From Macrothele yani (Eukaryota > Arthropoda > Arachnida > Araneae > Macrothelidae), in contig CM077002.1 of NCBI GenBank assembly GCA_039090855.1, positions 80,418,194-80,482,193 on the forward strand: DNA of 64,000 nucleotides, read 5' to 3'. Below the pieces are notes generated by a model, which had not been told where the DNA came from, ran no database searches, and saw nothing but the letters and a program-made list of their open reading frames with translations. The stretch's first letter is position 1. Every line of letters starts with the position of its first letter. The position numbers and the translations under genes are program-made. Below, one piece after another: positions 11,962-22,699 of this stretch.

Positions 11962-12196
11962 TGCATGAATGCCCACAACTTAGTTTTCAGGAGCGGGCAA
12001 ACAGAAATTGTTGTGGCAACAAATAACACACACAAACACCATATGCACATATCTACTCTGACTTCTTGTTACCTAACCGTTATTACCACACACTACACTT
12101 AGCAACGTAGCTACCGAGAGAGAAAGGAGGGCGGTAGCCCTCCCAGAATGGTCATACTATAGGCATAATTTCGTGTTCCGACGGATGTAAAAATAG

Positions 12197-12233
12197 CAGC
12201 ACTTTTCACATATATAATATGTGAAAAGTGCTG
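12197..12233. repeat. Perfect 17-bp hairpin, 3-nt loop
   Basis: Arm 12197-12213 (CAGCACTTTTCACATAT) is the exact reverse complement of 12217-12233, with loop ATA. Confidence 0.9.
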
Positions 12234-15061
12234 AAAATTTTAATTGGAAAAAAAAAATTATACACTTTCGTATTTTCTTTTTTAAAGACGTATGCGGTAT
12301 TCTGTTTGCCGCATACAGTATTCTGCGCAGCTAAACAGGGCGCAGAGTAATCTGCTCTGTTAGATGTGGACCCATCATATGTACGAAAGGAATTTCCAAA
12401 ACAGCGTAGAGAGGCATATAGTAGTAGGCTGGTACGACAATCTCCGTCTCCTTTCCAAATATGTTGCAGGAATGAAGAGCTAATTAGTCATTTGTGTTTC
12501 GTCGTAGAAAGCCCTCCGAGCGTTTAACTTTCAACGATGAACTGTTTCCAAGCCTGTACCCCCGATATCGCCTTTCTATTGTTACGTTCACTATTTGATG
12601 TTCATTCATTCTGTGCTGGTTTGTTTTTCATTCTGCACTTCTGCGGAGTGTTGTGCTGTTAGCGTTCACATAACTTACGTTCACTTGACTCTTGCGTATT
12701 TCTCCAGCTTTTTCATTTTTTAGTAAAATTGCATCAAACCGGAAGTGTGAATTTTGAACGGTCACGTTACAGAGATATGAAAAAGTAAAAACTGAGTACT
12801 ATTTAAGTGGGAGTAGGGAACTTTTAAGCCTTAATTCAAAGTCTCGCCCTCCCAGATAAAAACAAAACACAAAAAAAGGAAGCTTGCTTCGTCCTTGCAC
12901 ACACTTGAAACATAAATTTTAACTGAAAACAAGAAGACCCAAAAAAAAAATCTGCATGAAAGAGACGGATAAAAGAAATTAGACAGCATGTTAGAACAAT
13001 AAGCAAATTTCTTTGTCATTTTTTTATCCTTACGGCCACTTAGGTGTCGCTTGCAGTACAAAACTCCCGAAATTTCTCAGTTGGTCACCAATAATTAAAA
13101 AATACCCCCAAGATAAATTTCTGGGAAAAATTAAAGATCTTTGCCAACAGTAAATAGCTGTGCAGAAGATTATATATTTTTCATTGCTTCGCTTTTCATA
13201 CTTTTTCACATTGTACCTCTGAACGCTATTCTCCAACATGCAATGGGAAATTTCATTATTAATTTCCATTTTAAATCTCCATTTTTCTCCGGAAATTTCA
13301 AACGGTTTTCCTGTTCTTACGGCATGCACAAGCATCTTGAAGTTCTACAGAAAAATTTGTTGTCAGATTTAGTATTATTGCGAAAACCTCTGTAGAACCT
13401 TTCAAGAACAGAAAGGACATGGTCCGATTTCCAGGGGGAGCGAATGCTCCCTCTTGCCCCCTCCCCTATATGGGCACTCATGGCCACTTCTTCCTGGGAG
13501 AAGCCAGTGCTGTTAGACTTTGGATCTCTCAACACACAGCCATGCCTCATCGAGAATTCAGGCCCTGGACCACTTGGACGAAAGTTTAGATGCCAGTTTA
13601 GAACACCACGCCAGCGGCGTGGGCTAACATGCTTTTATTAACAGATTATGGGATAAATTACTCCATTAATTCGTAAAATACGCAAACTATTCCTTTCTTT
13701 CGTTTTTTTATTTCCTTTTTCTGATAAAAAATATTTGATCACGTAACACCAAGGGTTTATCCAGCAATTTCGGAATTTCATATTGGGAAGTGTTTAAATA
13801 GGGGAAGATTGTGTGGGGAGGGAAAGTAGGACAAAAGCAGACTTTTTGAAGGCTGAAAATTTTTATAATGAAATATTCGTGCTTTAATCTTAGAATTAAA
13901 AATGGGACAAACTTCTAAAAAAGAACTGTTAAATTTTATTAGTTAAGAATGGTTAGGGCCAGAAACCTTTTTTCTAAAACTATACACGACTGTTTTGATT
14001 TTGTGCTGTTTTTTTTTTTTTGTTTTTTTTTACTCGTTTCTTATGCTTCGCAAACAAGGAAAACGCAACTAAGTTACATGGTTTTCTGAAACAGTAGATA
14101 TTGATATTTCACAAATTTTGTGCATACTGAAATGGTTCAGAAGTACATCTGCAAAATTTGTACCAGACTAAAGTGAAGAAATGCGTATTTACGTTTTATT
14201 TTTGCCAAGACTAACCTTAAACGCATGCCGTAAACAAAGAAAACTGAAGAAAAAAACAATAAATTACTATATACATATACTTTAAAAAATATTGCATTAC
14301 CGTTGAAGATAATTCAAAGTTCAGCAAGGAATTCATGTAAATGCTGAATGGTTATTGACAATTAACTATGGTACCTTATAATAACAAAGGACTAATATTT
14401 AAAATTTTGAAAGTACGTGTATATATAAACATCTCTGTGTGCGTTACACACCGTCAAATATAGATATGTTGAGAACTTTTATCGGGGTGTCTGAGAAAAT
14501 TTGGGGGTTTTGGAGGGGTGTCAGGGGTCTGTGTATAAATCCCTGGGTGGCAATAAACAAATGCATTTTGGTGGCATTTCCTAAAGAATGTTTTTCCGAA
14601 AGCTAAGGATTCGTATATTTGTATTACTAGCATGTGACATATTTCCTCGATGAGCGTACTTTAAACACAAATGAGACACAGTCTTGAGGTGAGAAATACC
14701 TTCACGGCTTGAGGTGTTGTTATTGCTAGAAGTCACATCATAACTCTAAATGATATGGGTACGATAATTATGGATGTGCAGCATTGCACGGAATTATCCC
14801 TCATCCTCGCGGTAAATTGTTTTTCGATCATTTCAAGCGGAAATATTTCTTCATAAAAATAGAATCGACTGCAATCCAGTCATCCCTTCCGTTGAGAGGC
14901 ATGCTCATTTACCTTTTCCTACACACTTCTCAGATCAACTGCGTGCAGAAAAAGAGGGTGACATTTTCTGCAATTGGAGGGAAAAAATAACCATTCTGGT
15001 GTCGGAAAATCGTGATAGTATATATAATTTTTCCTGTTAGATTAGTAACCATTACCTATAT
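12234..15061. other. Unassigned DNA
   Basis: No gene recognised. A GC-richer patch at 13410-13630 carries short open frames on both strands without any known motif. A weak 10-bp inverted repeat pairs about 13342 with 13391. Confidence 0.5.
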
Positions 15062-15165
15062 AAGGGTTGACCCAAAACGACTGAGAATGTTTTTATTAAA
15101 AAATATGCGTACCTTAATTACCAAGGAAGTGGACATCTTTTTCGAAATACTGTCCACATCAGGCA
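15062..15165 (-). mobile_element. Solo end of a mariner-like element
   Basis: About 100 bp (AAGGGTTGACCCAAAACGAC, GAGAATGTTTTTATTAAAAA, then TTTTTCGAAATACTGTCCA) match 5411-5510, the end and transposase C-terminus of the mariner remnant at 5409-6366. The rest of the element is absent. Confidence 0.75.
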
Positions 15166-15323
15166 TACTTCCACCACTGAGCTTAGGCAAACTTCCAACA
15201 CTGAACTGCCGTGCATTGATTCGACTTCTGGGAGCTTAACGACTAGCTTCTCATTTGCAATGGAACTACATTTCATACTCTTCCATGCAATGAATCCTGT
15301 TGTGTGTGTTTTTTTATTATTAT

Positions 15324-15526
15324 GGTGTTTAACAACCACCGTGATAAACTTAACGGGTTATAAGTAGCCACCTGTCCCTAATTTGAGGCCACTGGTTCCA
15401 GGGAGGAGAGAGAGCCAGTGCCGAAAGAAAAGCACACTACCCATACCTCATCTGGGACTTGAATCCGGGCTCATCTCGGACGAACGGTGATAATCCAGCA
15501 CTTGGACAACGGCGCTAACCGAACGA
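15324..15526 (-). mobile_element. tRNA-derived SINE, diverged
   Basis: Read on the minus strand: tRNA-like head (box-A-like near 15510-15526, box-B-like GGATTCAAGTCC near 15459), body with CACTGGCTCTCTC, GGAACCAGTGG and GGGACAGGTGGC, then the AACCCGTTAAGTTTATC tail and a T-rich 3' boundary near 15310. Same family as 49051-49249. Confidence 0.8.
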
Positions 15527-15543
15527 CCCTGTTGTGGATAGTC

Positions 15544-16104
15544 ATGGCTCTCGGAAAGTAGAAGGCCATGACACTTAATTTGTGACGTCACACTTTTCGT
15601 CAGATCCATATGTCAATTTTCGTCAGATCATATCGTATTACATTTAAAGTTTCTTTTTCAAAGTAAAGAGGGGTTACTGTGAAACGCTTTAATCGATTAT
15701 TCTTTGTTTCGAATCAAAATGCATTAGAGAGATAAAAATAACGCACATTTTGAAGATGATAATCTGCTTTTTGGTGTAAATGTAACAAGGATGGTAAGTC
15801 AGATAAAATCCTAAAACTTGAAAAATTCATCGTCCTGGAGCGGGAAAGAAAGAAATACGGGATTACACCATATAATGTGAATTATATGGTGTAATCCCGT
15901 ATTTCTTTGATGATGAAAATAACATTTCGTTTTCTTCCTGATCCATTTTTACTTCAAAATAAAGAATAATCGAGCAAGATTAAAACATTTCACAGTAACC
16001 AGGCTTTATTTTGAAAAAGAATATTTAAATAGAATTGACTGAATTTGACAGAAAGTGTGTGACCGCTAATTTAGTTGTATGGCCTTCTACTTCACGAGAG
16101 CCAT
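15544..16104. mobile_element. Foldback (palindromic) element, diverged arms
   Basis: The left half from ATGGCTCTCGGAAAGTAGAA (15544) and the reverse complement of the right half (ATGGCTCTCGTGAAGTAGAA, read from 16104) match over about 200 bp with many substitutions, including GGTTACTGTGAAA and TTTCTTTTTCAAA. A perfect hairpin at 15849-15908 sits at the centre. No open frame is inside. It resembles a MITE or foldback element; no target duplication is certain. Confidence 0.7.
15849..15908. repeat. Perfect 28-bp hairpin, 4-nt loop
   Basis: Arms 15849-15876 and 15881-15908 are exact reverse complements around GTGA, inside the older diverged foldback element. Confidence 0.92.
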
Positions 16105-17464
16105 TGGTTAGCTTGAAGACTTAATCACGCATTTCATGCAAATCAGTTCAGTCAGAGGAACTGCCCTCTCGTGCGCGAATGAATGGATAATAAACTTGCG
16201 GTGGAATGATTGAAGCTAATAGATATTTTCTCCTGCAATGAAATGTTACTCTAGTTAGAATTTTTGATCCTTTGAATAAATTGCCTCTGCCGATGCCAAG
16301 TAGGGAAGCAAATTCAACTTTATTATTTAAACATGAGAAAGTGGAATTATATTGCCTAATTCTGCTGTATTTTAAAAATGAATTTATATTTTGATTTCTT
16401 CTTTTATATGGATTACACGAATTCAATCATACTTTCCACATTTTTCTTACGTTAGCAGGTAGTTCTTCATTTTCCCAATTGGATGAGACAATTATATGAT
16501 TCTCATCGTAATTCATTTATTTTAGAGCAAGATTTAAACAATCAAGAAGGCTATGTCTTTCGCAGTTTAACAATTTCAGTTGCGAATTTAATGCTGATAG
16601 GTGGAACAATAGTTCCTGTCAGCGACCAGAAATATCTTTCGGCAGGAGTGCTCTTATTATGAGGCGGAGACTTTCATCCGAACACCTCTTAAACCACTTC
16701 TTGGATAATGCATGTTTGGATTTCGACTTGCAGTTTCTTATTCAGTTCACTGATTTTCTTATACTGTGTGTTGTACATGATAGTGAAATCAGTGAACTGA
16801 ATAAGGAAAGTAATCTACGAACCGCGGATGCAGATGTTTAAACGGTTCCACTGTTCAACTGCCGGATAATAAGCAGCTCTAAAAATAAAGACAACGCATG
16901 AGAACTTCACAGCATCCGGCGGAGTGGTAATCCCTTGCCTTTGCTGGTCCAGGTCATGCCTGCACTGGAGTTCGGTGTTGGTATGCGGTTTGCAGTGCCA
17001 ACCTGAATTATGATGTAGGAAAATTCCGTGCAACCTGTGAGCGTGTAAAATATGTTTCATTTTTGAAGAATTAAGCATTGGAATTAACTTAAGAGAAAAC
17101 TTGAAGAAGGGTTTATTTAAATTACAAGACTGTGCTTAATATTTTCCTTTGAAAGACACAAACACACTCAAAAAGGAAATTTTGAACTATTTGCCAAAAA
17201 TAAATCACTAGTAAGTTGGAGGAGAAAATGCTGATATCGATAAAACTGGAAGTATGTTTCAGGAAATTAGGTGATCAGAGATGCAGACTTATTGCTGCCC
17301 AGCTCAAATGAGTAGCATTTGAGTTGAGCCAGAAGATCAAGTTTCATATGATGCATGAGCAGAGCACTTGTTCTGCTTCTGAGCCTTCCCTGTAACCAGC
17401 GATCCTAAAAACAGATATATTGTAAGTAGCAAGGCAAAGAGATGAAACGATATGTTTTTTCATT
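16105..17464. other. Unassigned DNA
   Basis: No gene recognised apart from the hairpin at 16737-16805. Confidence 0.5.
16737..16805. repeat. Perfect 20-bp inverted repeat, 29-nt loop
   Basis: Arm 16737-16756 (CTTATTCAGTTCACTGATTT) is the exact reverse complement of 16786-16805. Confidence 0.9.
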
Positions 17465-17660
17465 GAAAGTTTAACAACCACCATGCGCAACTCAATGGGT
17501 TATAAGCAGTCTCTCGTCCCTAATTTAGGGCAATTGGTTCCACGAAAGGCCAGTGCCGTAAGACAAACACAACTGCCATGTCTCACCGGGATTCGAACCC
17601 GGACCCTTCTCGGATGATAGGTCATAAGCCACCGCTTAGACCACTGTACCACTTGGGCGG
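17465..17660 (-). mobile_element. tRNA-derived SINE
   Basis: Minus strand: head with a box-A-like sequence near 17643-17655 and a perfect box B (GGGTTCGAATCCC, 17589-17601), then the family body (TTACGGCACTGGC, AACCAATTGCCC, CCTAAATTAGGG, ACTGCTTATAACCC) ending GTTAAACTTTCAATG before a T-rich stretch. Confidence 0.88.
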
Positions 17661-18337
17661 CAGTGAGTTGTTGCACGAAAGTCTTAAAGTTCTAAAGCAG
17701 GTATAACGAATGTATGTGCATGCCATTTTTTGCATCGTGATGGCAATATGAAATTAATAGCGCAATACAACAGCCCGTGGAACTTATCTCTTATGTGATA
17801 TTTTTTCTCCTTGCTCTCATTTAAAGAGTCAAAGTGGTTATGTGGTGGACGAGACTCTGGCTACAAATCCCACCAGGCTCACCATCATCACTGATTCAAA
17901 AACAACGCATAGAGTTAGGGCCTGATTTACGGGTGGACACTCGGGGCACGCGCTCAGGGCCCCCGACCGTTGAGGGACCCCACAAAATATAATTATATAT
18001 TACTTGCTTCGCATCAAACTGATTCGCAATGTTCATCCAATGAAAAAAGTTAAAATGGTAGTCTCATAATTGTTTTTTGAAACGCATGGAAATGACAATT
18101 ATAATTTCTACAAATAAATAGAACGCCATATTATTGGCAAAATAATTAATGTCTGTCAATAATAATTATGTAACCTGTCCCTAGCATAGGAACGTAGGGT
18201 GCACCCAATCACTGTCGCTTTCTAATGGAAGGAGGGCCCTCTGAGAGCCTCTTACCCAGCGCCCCAAACTGTCAAAGTCGGTTCCTGCATAGAACTTGAA
18301 GTACTCTTTTAGTTATGTATGTACGTGTGTGTATATA
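17661..18337. other. Unassigned DNA, possible hAT-like terminus
   Basis: Between about 17916 and 18290 there are GC-rich stretches (AGGGCCTGATTTACGGG; GAGGGCCCTCTGAGAG) in the style of hAT element ends, but I could not pair them as terminal repeats. Confidence 0.3.
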
Positions 18338-19550
18338 CAACCAACAAGTAATTGGACACCCCTGCAATCGACGATATCTTCGGTCCTGATACACGTCACG
18401 GCCGCCGCCGTTAAATATCGTGTGGGAAACAACAACGCAACCAGTCGCATGCAAGATGCCACGCAGTTCAGAGCTCTCTGATTTCGAGAAAGGTGTAATC
18501 GTCGGGTATCACAGAAATGGCCGATCCATACGTGACATATCCAGCGAGTTGAAGTACCAAAAATCGACAGTGGTCTACGTGATTGGCAAGTGGAAGATGA
18601 GAGGTGACTGTCGAAATGTGCCCCGACCCGGCAGACCCACAAAACTGGGAGTTAGAGACCGAAGGGTGCTGGCCAGAGAAATTCGGAAGAACCGCACCAA
18701 ATCGATGGGCCACATCCGCGAGGAGTTTCAACAGGCATCCGGGAGTATTCTTTCAATGGATACCATCCGTAAGAAAGCCCATCTGTTCGGTTATCATGGA
18801 CATGCTGCCGCCCACAAGCCTTTGATCACCAAGTCCAACAGAGCTGCTCGGCTAACGTGGTGCAAAGAACGTAGATAATGGACCGTTGAACAGTGGAAAC
18901 AAGTTCTCTGGAGCGATGAATCAAGGTTCACCCTCTACCGTTCGGATGGAAAAGTCTGGGTTTGGCGTCTGCCTGGAGAACGCCTCCTACCGGAATGTAT
19001 TGTGCCAACTGTGAAGTTCGGCGGCGGTGGAATAATGCTATAGTGGCGTTTCTCCTGGTATGACACGAGACTCTTGGTCACAATTCTTGGTAGACTCACC
19101 GCCGAGACCTACTGCACCATTTTGGATGACCATGCGCTTCCTACGTGGTGGCAGTTTTGCTGGGTGGACCCATGTTACTTTCAGGATGACAATGCCACCT
19201 GTCATGTTGCGAGGTCCACCATGGCTTGGTATGGTGACAATGGGGTTAATCGAATGGACTGGCCTGCGCAGAGCCCGGACCTTAACCCTATCGAGCACCT
19301 CTGGGACGAGTTGGAGCTTCGACTTAAGGGGTGCCCCCACCGTCCGAAATTGGTGAAGGAACTGACCTGTCTTCTCCAAGCCGAGTGGAAGAAAATATTG
19401 CTAGCCGTCGTACAACGCCTGGTTGAGAGTATGCTCCGCAGGGTCGCAGCTGTAATCGCCGTTCGTGGAGGCTCCACCAACTATCGAAGGTCAATAAACT
19501 TCGTTTTCCTTTGCTATTACAGGTGTCCAATTACTTGTTGGTAGATGGTG
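18338..19550 (+). mobile_element. Tc1-like element, complete ends (1213 bp)
   Basis: Terminal inverted repeats share CCAACAAGTAATTGGACACC on the left and, reversed, on the right (the right end has a 4-bp length difference near its tip). TA dinucleotides at 18336-18337 and 19551-19552 are the target duplication. Contains one transposase pseudogene on the plus strand. Confidence 0.88.
18456..19487 (+). pseudogene. Tc1-like transposase with two nonsense codons
   Basis: The frame starts MPRSSELSDFEKGVIVGYH with a helix-turn-helix (SIRDISSELKYQKSTV). It stays in a single frame to the C-terminus (RRVAAVIAVRGGSTNY) but is interrupted by TAA at 18876-18878 (after KERR) and TAG at 19041-19043 (after GGGGIML). 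The expected terminal stop appears mutated to CGA at 19485-19487. The catalytic triad is otherwise readable: SDESRF, FQDDNATCH and PDLNPIEH, spacing DD34E. No frameshift was found, so inactivation is recent or mild. Known family role: TA-specific cut-and-paste transposition. Confidence 0.85.
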
Positions 19551-19764
19551 TATATAGATATATAAATACTTTTTCTACTGTATATAATCCTTTTAGATAT
19601 ACAGATAGATGTCTGTTCCTCTCTTCCTAATCCTCTTACTCTTTCTCTCTTTGCTTTCATTTCAACGAGTAACACTTGACCGATTTGTCGGAGAGGTCAA
19701 TAATAGCCTATTTCTAAGTATATACCTTCTTCACTCATTATCTAACCATTCAAATACAATTATA
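19551..19764. other. Spacer between two DNA transposons
   Basis: Short AT-rich stretch with a CT-rich strand; nothing recognised. Confidence 0.5.
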
Positions 19765-19808
19765 CAGGGTGATTCATTTGCTACTTTACCCCGCATGTTT
19801 GTAATAAT

Positions 19809-19836
19809 TGTAAGAAGAATGAAGATATCGTAACGA
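19809..19836 (+). repeat. 28-bp direct repeat, copy 1
   Basis: Subterminal in the mariner element. Identical to 21131-21158, which begins two bases after the transposase stop codon. Confidence 0.92.
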
Positions 19837-20080
19837 AATTTGAACTGGGCTTACTTTTGGCGGTGAGAAAGCAAACGGAAGCGACGTGTAGTTGTGCCGG
19901 CGTCGTGTGAGTAGCCAGAGAGAAGTGGCGGCGCTAGTGTATTGCGACTCCTCGTCGCCTGCCGGACGAGTGGGCGTCTGTCAGTTTACTGAGTCTGCAG
20001 ACACAGTACGGCCGTTGTTTTACCGCTCGTGGAACAGTGTGGTTGTGTGTGTGCGTTGTCGGAGAATAGAAAACGTTGAA

Positions 20081-21128
20081 ATGAACCGGTATACTCTAGA
20101 GAGGAGCGAGTGTATCTTGTGCGGACGTACTGGCAGACTAAATCATTAAAGTCGTGTCAAAAAGAATTCGTAAGAGGTTTGGAGGTCGGAAACCACCATC
20201 AAAGCCCTGCATTTTGGCCATGTCACGGAAATTGGAAACAACGGGGTTTGTGTGACGCGCATGGAGGAGGTCGACGACAAATGCCGGAAGAAACAGTCAA
20301 GAATGTGAGGCAGCGGTTATTGCTGTCTCCCAAAAAGTCCCTACGACGTCTGTCACAGGAAACCGGCTTATCCACAAGCACTTGTTACAGAGCTGTGAAA
20401 AAAGAGAACCTTCACCCATATCTTGTAAGCGTTGTTCACGCATTGAAAACGCCAAACTACGTGAAAAGAGTGGCATATTGTCAGTGGTTTTACACATTCC
20501 TGCAGCAAATTCCTGTGGCACACTGGATTGCTGTTGGTTCACAGATGAGGCTTGGTTTCATCTTTCTGGATATGTCATTGCCCAAAATTCCAGTTTTTGG
20601 GCAACTGACAATCCCCACGCGACACACGAAGAACCCCTATATCCAGCAAAGATCGGTGTTTGGTGCGCGATGTCACAGCGGCTCATTATTGGGACGATCT
20701 TCTTCGAAACATCCATCTCGACCGCAGCTTACGTGGAAATTTTTCAGACTTTCGTGAATCAGTTGGACGATGAGGAATTATCCATTGCATATTTCCAGCA
20801 GGATGGAGCAACATGTCATACTTCCCTGGCAGAAATTGAGTCATTTTTCGAAAACAGAATAACTTCGAAGGGATTTTGGCCTCCGCGGTGGCCAGATTTG
20901 ACCGCGCTCGATTACTTTCTCTGGGGCTATCTGAAAGGTAGAGTTTACGGCGATAATCCGCGATCTATCGCCGTATTGAAATCCAACATCATTCAAGAAA
21001 TTCAGGCAATTCCTGGGGACATGCCCGAACCTTTAAAAATATCGAGCGTCGTATTCAGCTGTGCCTGGACGCAAATAGTGACCATTTCCAACACATGTTA
21101 TGATACCATCTACTTTCTCACAGCCTAA
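20081..21128 (+). pseudogene. Mariner-superfamily transposase remnant
   Basis: The start MNRYTLE at 20081 is typical of the transposases of ACAGGGTG-ended elements. The N-terminal reading then shifts frame (VRTYWQTKSLKSCQKEF from about 20116, later RQMPEETVKNVRQRL, SLRRLSQETGLSTSTCYRAV). The catalytic part runs in one frame from about 20480: FTDEAWFHLSG (first Asp), PAKIGVWCAMS, FQQDGATCHTS (second Asp), WPDLTALDYFLWGYLKG (third Asp), stop TAA at 21126-21128. At least two frameshifts separate the DNA-binding and catalytic parts, so it is inactive. Family assigned from motif resemblance. Confidence 0.75.
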
Positions 21129-21130
21129 GG

Positions 21131-21158
21131 TGTAAGAAGAATGAAGATATCGTAACGA
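21131..21158 (+). repeat. 28-bp direct repeat, copy 2
   Basis: Identical to 19809-19836 and overlaps the first bases of the palindrome that begins at 21156. Confidence 0.92.
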
Positions 21159-21440
21159 GGACAGTAAAGTTTTCCAGGCCTGGGAAATATAGCTGGGTAC
21201 TTCATCGTTGCAACAAGTGTCCACTCGGTGCAAAATGTGCAGACTCTCTGTAAAGAGCACTGTTTCCCTCGTAGTAGAGGTAGAAAGAATTGGATGGACG
21301 TCTCCATTCTTTCTACCTCTACTACGAGGGAAACGGTGCTCTTTACAGAGAGTCTGCACATTTTGCACCGAGTGGACACTTGTTGCAACGATGAAGTACC
21401 CAGCTATATTTCCCAGACCTGGAAAACTTTACTGTCCTCG
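21156..21440. repeat. Near-perfect palindrome, 135-bp arms, 15-nt spacer
   Basis: Arms 21156-21290 and 21306-21440 differ at two positions by eye (C/T in the CCTGGGAAATATAG segment and T/C in GTTTCCCTCG). Mirror-image open frames in the arms are an automatic consequence and not genes. Confidence 0.93.
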
Positions 21441-21622
21441 ATTCCTGTTTCTACCTCTTACATAGCAGACTCTGCCCATCAATAATAGAACTTTACAGGC
21501 CTCTATTTGCTCACATTACGTTAGAGCAAGTGAACTTTCTTGTATTTCTTTCCTCAGTGTGAACGATTGGCAACGGCACCGATACATAAATGTGTTTTCT
21601 GGAACTCCAACTTGTCTTTCAT

Positions 21623-21661
21623 CTGATGATGTGCTCGTAGCGAGCACGAAAGTACTATGTC
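21623..21661 (+). ncRNA. Hammerhead-ribozyme-like motif
   Basis: CTGATGA (21623-21629), one extra T, a 7-bp stem II GTGCTCG/CGAGCAC with a TAG loop (21631-21647), GAAA (21648-21651), then GTACTATGTC. CTGATGA, helix II and GAAA are the conserved hammerhead core. AGTACT after GAA is self-complementary, as in short-stem-III hammerheads found in retroelements such as Penelope-like elements. The extra T before stem II and an unconvincing stem I are weaknesses. Activity is not established. Confidence 0.5.
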
Positions 21662-22140
21662 GTTTTAAACCATGTAAATAGATTTTAACTTGTGTGTGTG
21701 TTTTTAGCTATTAAAGTTTGTATAGAACTGGAACTATTCAGCAAGTTTGTACATCGTGCGTTAACAGCAAGTTTCTTACCCTGAGTGGCGTTTGTAGATT
21801 TCTTAATTTCACAACTGTAATAGAATCACTTTTGATAGTTTCCACTCTTCGCTATTTCCCGGGATGTAGAAGGGCCTTAGCGCGGCTTAGCGGGTCTAAG
21901 GCACTGTTCTTCTAGGCTTAGCGGAGCTAAGTTACTTTTCGCAGTTAGGTGGTTGCAGATGATGGGTAAACAAATTTCTTAGATGATCATGTATTCAAAA
22001 ACAGCAACCATGTTGTTTTACATACCATCATAACCAAAATATTCGTATTGCAAGGATGATATTTAACCATCGGATCACACAGTAGGACATCTCACGGACC
22101 ATAAAGGTGAAGAGAATGTTGTTTGTGTTTCTGTTTTAAC
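21662..22140. other. Unassigned DNA
   Basis: No gene recognised. TTTTAAACC after the hammerhead-like motif resembles the TTTTAACC after the GAAAGCGCTA motif in the 49-50 kb palindrome, so both may be tails of related retroelements. Confidence 0.4.
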
Positions 22141-22283
22141 TTTCACCGTGAGCTACTATAAGGGCTATACGCCGTTGACCGTCCCTGATTTAGGGCGGGA
22201 GAGACGCACTACCCATGCTTCATGCGGATTCAGACAACTACCCAGAAACCTACACCTCTGACCACTCGGTCACCGGGACGGCG
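22141..22283 (-). mobile_element. tRNA-derived SINE, strongly diverged
   Basis: CACCGTGAGC, CTATAAGGGCTAT, CCGTCCCTGATTTAGGG and a head ending CGGTCACCGGGACGG are recognisable; the middle of the body is deleted. Confidence 0.65.
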
Positions 22284-22699
22284 CAAGGAGAATATAAAGT
22301 CCCTTGTCTAGACGCTAGACGGTAGTCCCCAAAATTATCTTATTGCTCACAGAAAAAACTGAAGAGAGAAATTATGCAGTCATTAAGTCTTGGTGATAAG
22401 AGTTTCATGCGTGCGAAGAATATTTTTCTAAGGTATACCCTTTCTCTTATTAATAACATAAACACCCAGATCTATCTACCTCTCTGGAACGCTTGACGTC
22501 ACAGAAACGTCTGCATTGTTGCGCCATCACTTGTTGATCAATTCGTATGTGCGGTCGCAATGTCAAAACAATTGCCTGCTATACAGGGTGTTTCAGAAAA
22601 TTTGATATCATTTGAGATGTGAATATCTGAGTAACTAAATAGTCTAGGCAAATAAAACTAAACAGCCTTAATGTTGAGCAAAATGAGATTTTTTTCATC

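Larger units (their letters stand above)
19765..21155 (+). mobile_element. Mariner-superfamily element with ACAGGGTG end, right end missing
   Basis: The left end ACAGGGTGATTCATTTG follows TA at 19763-19764 and is the same style of end as the element at 22582-23519. The expected inverted right end (…CACCCTGT) is not present after the transposase stop codon. Instead a 28-bp direct repeat of subterminal sequence (19809-19836 and 21131-21158) leads straight into the palindrome at 21156-21440. So the right terminus has been lost or replaced. Confidence 0.7.

Noticed and set aside
21125..21485. Four overlapping frames of 85-111 codons on both strands
   Set aside because: Mirror images generated by the palindrome at 21156-21440; no protein motif.
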